Assembly: GCA_023386865.1 (NCBI GenBank)
Contig: JAEWIV010000425.1
Coordinates: forward strand, 1-10,653
DNA from: Pseudomonadota bacterium
GTDB taxonomy: Bacteria > Pseudomonadota > Alphaproteobacteria > Reyranellales > Reyranellaceae
Length of the DNA: 10,653 bases
Direction: 5' to 3'
The notes beneath the pieces were generated by a model. That model was not told the DNA's origin. It was given only the letters and a program-made list of their open reading frames with translations, and did not search any database. This document shows, one piece after another, positions 5,999 through 10,653 of this stretch (its first letter is position 1; every line of letters starts with the position of its first letter). A program made the position numbers and the translations under genes.

Positions 5999-7062
5999 TC
6001 CGCCGCCGCCCGACGCGCCGGCGGGCGGAAGGCCGGGATCACGCGCTCGGCGAACAGTCTTAGGCTCTTCATCGTCTTCTCGCGCCCGTAATAGGGCGGA
6101 TAGTGCAGCAGCAGCGAGGTCATGCCGGTCCTGGCCTGCATCTCGCGCAGGCGGGCGATCACCGTCTCGGCCGAGCCGTGCAGCAGCGTCGAGGCGAGGT
6201 CGTCGTACTTGATCGCGCTGCCCTTCTCGGAGACCGAGCCGAGATAGCTGCTGGTGCCCGATCCGCCGAAATGCGCGATGTGGCGCACGATCGCTTCCTC
6301 GGTCTCGGCGCGCGCATCAGCGTCGGTGTCGGCGATGTAGACCCAGCGGGCGATGTCGATCTCGCCCGCCGCCGGATTCTTGCGCCGCTCCGCCGACGCC
6401 GTGGCGAGCTCGCGCTTGTAGAGCGCGGTCTGCGCCGCCAGCGTCTCGACGCTGGGCAGGGTCGAGAGCATCAGGCCGAAGCCGTTGCGGCCGCTGTATC
6501 CGATCGAACGATCGGTGCCGCCCGCCATGTAGAGCGGCGGATGCGGCATCTGGATGGGATGCGGCAGCATCTCGTAGGGCTCCTTGACGGTGCCCTTGTA
6601 ATACTTGCCCTTGTGGTCCCAACGATGGCGATGCCAGGCATCGAACATCAGCCCGATCGATTCCTCGACAATGTCGCGGCGGTTGTCGAAATCGCGGCCC
6701 AGCCCCTCGAACTCGTAGGGCCGGTAGCCCGAGCCGACGCCGAGCTTCACGCGGCCGTCGGAGAGGATATCGACGAACGAGGTGTTCTCGACCACGCGGA
6801 TCGGGTCGTAGAGCGGCAGTGTGATCACCGCCGCGCCGATCTTGATGCGGCTGGTCTTGGCCGCGAGATAGGCCATGTAGGCGAAGCAGTCCGGCATGAT
6901 GCCGTAGCTGGTGGCGAAATGGTGCTCGGCGATCCAGGCCGTGTCGTAGCCCAGCCGCTCGGCCTCGATCACCTCGTCGGTCGTGCGCTGGTGCACGCCG
7001 CGATGAGGGTAAGGCTCTTCCGTGGGGTTCGGATGCGATGTGAACAGGACGCCGAATTCCAT
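5995..7062 (-). CDS. LLM-class flavin-dependent oxidoreductase (bacterial luciferase-like)
   Basis: A 355-aa TIM-barrel monooxygenase that would use reduced flavin and oxygen. Features include the early strand MEFGVLF, the signature YDTAWIAEHHF (39-49) and IKIGAAVITLPLYDPIRVVE (73-92). The RVKLGVGSGY stretch (104-113) typically contacts flavin phosphate, and a late GSAETVIARL (296-305) is typical of the family. Length is normal. Related enzymes oxidise alkanals, alkanesulfonates, nitrilotriacetate or long-chain alkanes; the substrate here is unknown, and a separate flavin reductase would be needed that is not in this window. The start has GAGGA just upstream. It is first in a leftward operon with the EamA permease and divergent from the amidohydrolase gene. 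Confidence 0.92.
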   Translation of the reverse strand: MEFGVLFTSHPNPTEEPYPHRGVHQRTTDEVIEAERLGYDTAWIAEHHFATSYGIMPDCFAYMAYLAAKTSRIKIGAAVITLPLYDPIRVVENTSFVDILSDGRVKLGVGSGYRPYEFEGLGRDFDNRRDIVEESIGLMFDAWHRHRWDHKGKYYKGTVKEPYEMLPHPIQMPHPPLYMAGGTDRSIGYSGRNGFGLMLSTLPSVETLAAQTALYKRELATASAERRKNPAAGEIDIARWVYIADTDADARAETEEAIVRHIAHFGGSGTSSYLGSVSEKGSAIKYDDLASTLLHGSAETVIARLREMQARTGMTSLLLHYPPYYGREKTMKSLRLFAERVIPAFRPPARRAAAE

Positions 7063-7177
7063 GTTTCCTCGCGCCTTTCGTTGTTGGTTGCGATCCTATG
7101 ACGGCAGCCATGCGCTCGCCAGCGATTGACCCCACTCTGCGGAAGGGTACGCTTGGGGAAATAGCCGGAGGATCGCC
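7063..7177. promoter_or_regulatory. Divergent promoter region, monooxygenase/amidohydrolase
   Basis: 115 bp between divergent starts. A weak rightward promoter can be proposed: TTGACC (7126-7131), a 16-bp spacer, then TACGCT (7148-7153). Rightward translation is signalled by GGAGG at 7167-7171, 6 nt before the ATG. Leftward I see a possible TAGGAT -10 but no convincing -35. No strong operator palindrome was found. Confidence 0.4.
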
Positions 7178-8869
7178 ATGGCATTCGACCTCGTCGTCAG
7201 GAACGGCATGATCGTCGATGGGTCCGGACTACCGCGTTACCGCGCAGACATCGGCGTGAAGGACGGCAAGATCGCCGAGATCGGCCGCATCAACGGCGCC
7301 GCCGCCAGGGAGACGATCGACGCCGACGGCCGCGTCGTCTCGCCGGGCTTCGTCGACGGCCACACCCACATGGACGCGCAGATCTTCTGGGATCCGATTG
7401 GCACCAGCTCCTGCTTCCAGGGCGTGACCACGGTGCTGATGGGCAATTGCGGCTTCACCCTGGCGCCGTGCCGCGAAGCCGAGGCCGATCTCGTGATGCG
7501 CAACCTCGAGCGCGCCGAGGACATCAGCCGCGCCGCCATGAAGGCCGGCATCAAGTGGCGCTGGGAGACCTTCCCGGAATTTCTCGACGTGCTGGAGTCG
7601 CTGCCCAAGGGCATCAACTACGCGGGCTACATGGGGCACTGCGCGCTGCGCACCTATGTGATGGGCCAGCGCGCCTTCACCGACAAGGCGACCGAGGACG
7701 ACATCAAGGCGATGGCGCATCACACCCGCGAATCGATCGCGGCGGGCGCGCACGGCTTCTCGACCACGCGCAGCGTCAGCCACATGACCTCGGACGACAA
7801 GCCGGTGGCGAGCCGCCTCGCCACCTGGGAGGAGTTCGAGACCCTGGTCAAGGCCATGGGCGCCGGCATGGTCGAGGTCGCGGGCGAGCCGCGCGGCGAC
7901 GCGGAGAAGGCGCGGCGCTGGTACGAGGACCTGAGCAGGCTCGCCATCGAGAGCGGGCGGCCGATTACTTTCGGCCTGTTCAACCGGAAGGCCGTCCCGG
8001 GGCACTGGCGCACCACGTTCGACATCATGGACCGCACCGCCCGACAGGGTGGACGCATGTTCGCCCAGGTCCACAGCCGGGCGCTGAACGTGCTGCTCTC
8101 CTTCGAGACCCATCTGCCGTTCGACAAGTGGGAGATGTGGCGCGACATGCGCAAGCGGCCGCTCGGCGAGCAGAAGCAGTGGCTGCTCGATGCCGACAAG
8201 CGTCGTAAGCTGGTCGAGATCGCCTCCAAGCCGTACGAGGGCCCGATCGTGCGCGGCGCCGAAGCGCGGCCGCCGAAGTGGGACGAGATCTTTGCGCTCA
8301 CCGACATGAAGGGCCCGCACAAGTCGATGGCCGAGCTGGCGCGGCAAAGGAACACCCATCCGGTCGACCTGATGATCGACATGGCGCTCGAGCGCGACCT
8401 GAAGTTCTTCATGATCCAGCCGATCGCCAACGAGGACCAGGCCGAGGCGCTGGAGCTGATGAAGCATCCGCGCTCGGTCGTGACCTTCTCCGACTCGGGC
8501 GCCCACGTCTCGCAGATCATGGACTCCTCATTGCAGACGCATCTCTTGAGCCACTGGGTGCGCGAGAAGCAGGCCTTCACCCTGGAGGAGGCGGTGAAGC
8601 TGATCACCAACGACACCGCCACCCAGTTCGGCTTCCACGATCGCGGCCTGCTGCGCGAAGGGCTGGCGGCCGACATCGTGGTGTTCGATCCGGACACGGT
8701 CGGCCCGCGAATGCCCGAGGTCGTCTGCGACCTGCCGGCCGGTGCCAAGCGGCTGAAGCAGAAGTGCGACGGCATGCACGCCACCATCGTCAACGGCGAG
8801 GTGCTGCTGCGCGACAACGAGCCGACCGGCAACCTGCCGGGCAAGCTGTTGAGGAAGAAGGCACGCTAA
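7178..8869 (+). CDS. D-aminoacylase-type metal-dependent amidohydrolase
   Basis: A 563-aa member of the amidohydrolase superfamily, D-aminoacylase/N-acyl-D-amino-acid deacylase branch. It opens with the small beta-domain MAFDLVVRNGMIVDGSG and enters the TIM barrel at SPGFVDGHTHMD (55-66). Metal-site candidates are His62, His64, the family-specific Cys91 in GNCGF, His202 in the GFSTTRSVSH stretch and His299 in AQVHS. The catalytic Asp is Asp439 in FSDSGAHV (437-444). The C-terminal beta-domain returns at GLAADIVVFDPDTV (495-508). Family enzymes hydrolyse N-acyl-D-amino acids and related amides, but GFSTTRSVSH differs from the GFSTGL-type loop of proven D-aminoacylases, so the substrate may differ. 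Length is somewhat above the roughly 480 aa of the classical enzyme. It has GGAGG upstream and is divergent from the monooxygenase gene. Confidence 0.92.
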   Translation: MAFDLVVRNGMIVDGSGLPRYRADIGVKDGKIAEIGRINGAAARETIDADGRVVSPGFVDGHTHMDAQIFWDPIGTSSCFQGVTTVLMGNCGFTLAPCREAEADLVMRNLERAEDISRAAMKAGIKWRWETFPEFLDVLESLPKGINYAGYMGHCALRTYVMGQRAFTDKATEDDIKAMAHHTRESIAAGAHGFSTTRSVSHMTSDDKPVASRLATWEEFETLVKAMGAGMVEVAGEPRGDAEKARRWYEDLSRLAIESGRPITFGLFNRKAVPGHWRTTFDIMDRTARQGGRMFAQVHSRALNVLLSFETHLPFDKWEMWRDMRKRPLGEQKQWLLDADKRRKLVEIASKPYEGPIVRGAEARPPKWDEIFALTDMKGPHKSMAELARQRNTHPVDLMIDMALERDLKFFMIQPIANEDQAEALELMKHPRSVVTFSDSGAHVSQIMDSSLQTHLLSHWVREKQAFTLEEAVKLITNDTATQFGFHDRGLLREGLAADIVVFDPDTVGPRMPEVVCDLPAGAKRLKQKCDGMHATIVNGEVLLRDNEPTGNLPGKLLRKKAR

Positions 8870-8877
8870 GCTCTCTT

Positions 8878-8935
8878 GGACCGCGAGCCTCCAGGCTCGC
8901 TCATGAATTTGAGCGGGCCTGGAGGCCCGCGGTCC
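8878..8935. repeat. Nested double palindrome, REP-like element
   Basis: Arms 8878-8903 and 8910-8935 pair over 26 positions with 24 Watson-Crick pairs, one T-G wobble (8897/8916) and one A-C mismatch (8886/8927) around a 6-nt loop. Each arm is itself a perfect 8-bp hairpin: GCGAGCCT-CC-AGGCTCGC at 8883-8900 and GCGGGCCT-GG-AGGCCCGC at 8913-8930. The two inner hairpins differ by a compensated pair, A-T in one and G-C in the other. It lies 8 nt after the amidohydrolase stop. It may serve as a 3' stabiliser or terminator, but no T run follows, so a dispersed repetitive palindrome is more likely. Confidence 0.85.
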
Positions 8936-8960
8936 CATCAGAACTGCCTCAATACCGTCA

Positions 8961-8989
8961 CTTGACTTCGCTGCGCCGCAGCATCATAT
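8961..8989 (+). promoter_or_regulatory. Housekeeping-type promoter for the helicase
   Basis: CTTGAC (8961-8966), a 17-bp spacer and TCATAT (8984-8989) match 10 of 12 positions of the CTTGAC-N17-CTATAT pattern known for rhizobial sigma-70 promoters. Transcription would begin near 8996, giving a leader of about 190 nt. This is the best promoter in the window. Confidence 0.6.
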
Positions 8990-8995
8990 ACGGCG

Positions 8996-9184
8996 CGACC
9001 CGCAAGCCTGCGGGCTGCAAGGTTTCTCGCGATCGCGCGATGCGCCTCTCATTCGACGGCGCCTCATCCCGAGACAATCCCCCAAACAAGAGCCGTCCCA
9101 GCCGCGCGCGGGAACGGGCCAAAAGCCGCCCCACATACGCGTGCCCGAAAGGCACGGTCGGCGGCCAAAAGGACTTTTATTCCA
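8996..9184 (+). promoter_or_regulatory. Structured 5' leader of the helicase mRNA
   Basis: The predicted leader has hairpin CCCGCA-AGCC-TGCGGG (8999-9014), a CGCGATCGCG palindrome (9028-9037) and hairpin GTGCC-CGAAA-GGCAC (9141-9155). GCCGCC (9125-9130) can pair with GGCGGC (9160-9165), enclosing the last hairpin and ending 3 nt before the ribosome site AAGGA (9169-9173). The phrase GGCCAAAAG occurs at 9117-9125 and again over the ribosome site at 9163-9171. Structure that reaches the ribosome site suggests translational control, as expected for a cold- or self-regulated RNA helicase; this is inference. Confidence 0.45.
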
Positions 9185-10653
9185 GTGAGTAATGTTTCGT
9201 TTGCGGATCTCGGCCTCGCCGAGCCGTTGCTGCGTGCCCTCGATGCCGCCGGTTACACGGTGCCCACGCCGATCCAGGCGCGCACCATCCCGGCGTTGCT
9301 GCAGGGCCGCGACGTGCTGGGCATCGCCCAGACCGGCACCGGCAAGACCGCCGCCTTCGCGCTGCCCGTGCTGCAGCACCTCTCCGGTTTCCGCGAGCGT
9401 CCGCAGTCCCGCCACCCGCGGGCGCTGGTGCTGGCGCCGACGCGCGAGCTCGCCGTCCAGATCGCCCGCAGCTTCGACACCTACGGCCGCGGCCTCGGAC
9501 TCAAGCTCGGCATGGTGATCGGCGGGCTGGGCTTCGGTCGCCAGATCGAGACCCTGAACCGCGGCGTCGACATCCTCGTTGCCACGCCGGGCCGGCTGCT
9601 CGACCTGGTCGAGCGCGGCAACGTCAAGCTGGCGCATGTGAGCTTCCTCGTCCTCGACGAGGCCGATCGCATGTTCGACATGGGCTTCATCCGCGACGTG
9701 CGCCGCATCGTGGCCTCGGTCTCCAAGCAGCGCCAGACGCTGCTGTTCTCGGCCACCATGCCCGCTGACATCTCCAAGCTTGCGGCTGAGATCCTGAAGA
9801 ACCCGGAGAAGGTCGAGATCGCCCCGCAGGGCCGCACCGTCGACAAGATCGACCAGCGCGTCTACTTCGTGCCCGCCGCCGCCAAGCGTGCGCTGCTGAG
9901 CCATCTGCTGGCCGACGACACGCTGGAGCGCGTCATCGTCTTCACCCGCACCAAGCGCGGCGCCAATCGCGTTGCCGAGGCGCTGGAGGATCGCGGCGTC
10001 CGCTCCGAGGCGATCCATGGCAACAAGTCGCAGAACGCCCGCCAGAAGGCGCTCGACAACTTCAGCCGTGGCCGCGCCCGCGTGCTGGTCGCCACCGATC
10101 TCGCCTCGCGCGGCATCGACGTCAGCGGCGTCACCCACGTCATCAACTACGAGCTGCCGGCCGACGCCGAGAGCTACGTCCATCGCAGCGGCCGCACCGC
10201 GCGCGCCGGCGCTTCGGGCGTCGCCCTGTCGTTCTGCGACGGCAGCGAGCGCGGCCAGCTCAAGAGCATCGAGAAACTGACCAACCAGCGCATCGCCGTC
10301 GTGCCGACGCCGGCCAACGAGGACATGCCGGCCACGCCGGCGGGTGCCCGCGAGGATCGCCCGCAGCGCGACGAGCGTGACGAGCGCCCGCGCGAGCATC
10401 GCGGCAACGGTCACGGTCCCAAGCACCGCAATGGCCAGGGCAAAGGCAACGGCAACGGCCGCGGCGGCCATCGCCCGTTCGGCGAGCGCTCGCGTGGCGA
10501 TCGCCCGTCGGCGCCGGCCGAGCATCAAGGGGCACGCGGCGACTATCGCGACGCCCCGCAGGGCGAGCGCACCCACGACGATCGTCCGCGAACCGGCCCG
10601 ACGCAGGGCGAACGCCCCTACGGCGCCCGCCCGCACCACAACCGGCCCTACAC
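9185..10653 (+). CDS. DEAD-box ATP-dependent RNA helicase, RhlE type, 3' end cut off
   Basis: 489 codons are present and the gene runs off the right edge. It unwinds RNA duplexes using ATP, with likely roles in ribosome assembly, RNA decay or cold adaptation. All core motifs are visible: Q motif (Phe6 to Gln31), motif I AQTGTGKT (48-55), Ia PTRELA (85-90), GG (113-114), Ib TPGR (134-137), II DEAD (158-161), III SAT (189-191), the SRGID stretch (308-312) and VI HRSGRTAR (333-340). From about 378 the protein becomes a disordered tail rich in Arg, Gly, His, Asn and Pro, with recurring GER and DRP units. Such tails give RhlE-type proteins extra RNA binding. The GTG start gives the usual opening SNVSFADLGL and lies 11 nt after AAGGA, a slightly long spacer. 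Confidence 0.93.
   Translation, partial: MSNVSFADLGLAEPLLRALDAAGYTVPTPIQARTIPALLQGRDVLGIAQTGTGKTAAFALPVLQHLSGFRERPQSRHPRALVLAPTRELAVQIARSFDTYGRGLGLKLGMVIGGLGFGRQIETLNRGVDILVATPGRLLDLVERGNVKLAHVSFLVLDEADRMFDMGFIRDVRRIVASVSKQRQTLLFSATMPADISKLAAEILKNPEKVEIAPQGRTVDKIDQRVYFVPAAAKRALLSHLLADDTLERVIVFTRTKRGANRVAEALEDRGVRSEAIHGNKSQNARQKALDNFSRGRARVLVATDLASRGIDVSGVTHVINYELPADAESYVHRSGRTARAGASGVALSFCDGSERGQLKSIEKLTNQRIAVVPTPANEDMPATPAGAREDRPQRDERDERPREHRGNGHGPKHRNGQGKGNGNGRGGHRPFGERSRGDRPSAPAEHQGARGDYRDAPQGERTHDDRPRTGPTQGERPYGARPHHNRPY

Larger units (their letters stand above)
8870..9184. other. 315-bp non-coding interval before the helicase
   Basis: No supported gene lies here. In order it holds a nested double palindrome (8878-8935), a promoter (8961-8989) and a leader with hairpins (8999-9014 and 9141-9155), a CGCGATCGCG palindrome (9028-9037) and a ribosome site (9169-9173). 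Frames that stay open through it lack a start with a ribosome site and match nothing recognisable. Confidence 0.75.

Noticed and set aside
7090..7176. 7-bp inverted repeat GCGATCC / GGATCGC in the divergent region
   Set aside because: The arms are 73 bp apart and one overlaps the ribosome site; this is at chance level.
7229..8506. Leftward open frame of 425 codons opposite the amidohydrolase
   Set aside because: A shadow frame; the sense strand carries a complete amidohydrolase with metal ligands.
8878..8940. Classical intrinsic terminator
   Set aside because: The stem is strong but is followed by CATCAG with no T run on either side, and the nested symmetry fits a repeat element better.
8984..10639. 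Leftward open frame of 551 codons opposite the helicase
   Set aside because: It is antisense to a helicase with every motif in place, and its Ala/Arg/Gly-rich translation matches no family. Long antisense frames are expected at this GC content.
1..10653. CRISPR array, tRNA, rRNA, insertion sequence or phage gene
   Set aside because: No regularly spaced repeats, cloverleaf, rRNA segment, transposase or integrase motif was seen.

Overview
The window is GC-rich chromosomal DNA from what looks like a soil or environmental alphaproteobacterium, perhaps a Bradyrhizobium- or Reyranella-like lineage. That placement is an inference from base composition, GTG starts, tightly overlapped genes, an alphaproteobacterial-type promoter (CTTGAC-N17-TCATAT) and a gene set typical of such genomes. 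There are no rRNA or tRNA genes, no CRISPR array, and no transposase or phage gene. Eleven protein genes are supported, two of them cut by the window edges.

Left part (1-2705). The first 56 codons of an enoyl-CoA hydratase/isomerase gene run leftward. Only 15 bp separates its start from a rightward three-gene operon. That operon holds two tandem alpha/beta-hydrolases of epoxide-hydrolase type (both 341 aa, about 74% identical, ATGA overlap) and a small secreted RcnB-like protein that follows 2 nt later.

Middle (2757-5998). A leftward pair encodes a GFA-type zinc protein and, 4 nt downstream, a shortened RraA-like protein that has lost active-site segments. Divergent from this pair are a classical short-chain dehydrogenase and a small secreted protein of unknown function. 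An EamA/DMT permease converges on that secreted-protein gene.

Right-middle (5995-8869). A luciferase-like flavin monooxygenase overlaps the EamA permease by GTGA, so the two form a leftward operon. Divergent from it is a long D-aminoacylase-type amidohydrolase. Together with the hydratase, hydrolases and dehydrogenase, the region reads as an accessory small-molecule catabolism neighbourhood; the substrates cannot be read from sequence.

Right end (8870-10653). A 315-bp non-coding interval carries a nested double palindrome, a good housekeeping promoter and a structured leader of about 190 nt. This leads into a DEAD-box RNA helicase of the RhlE type, which starts at GTG and is cut by the window end within its Arg/Gly/His-rich tail.

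The items most worth a second look are the nested palindrome with compensated base pairs, the RraA-like protein with missing catalytic parts, the hydrolase duplication with a divergent cap and an unusually identical 56-nt tract, and the helicase leader. I did not find convincing evidence of a wholly new multi-gene system.
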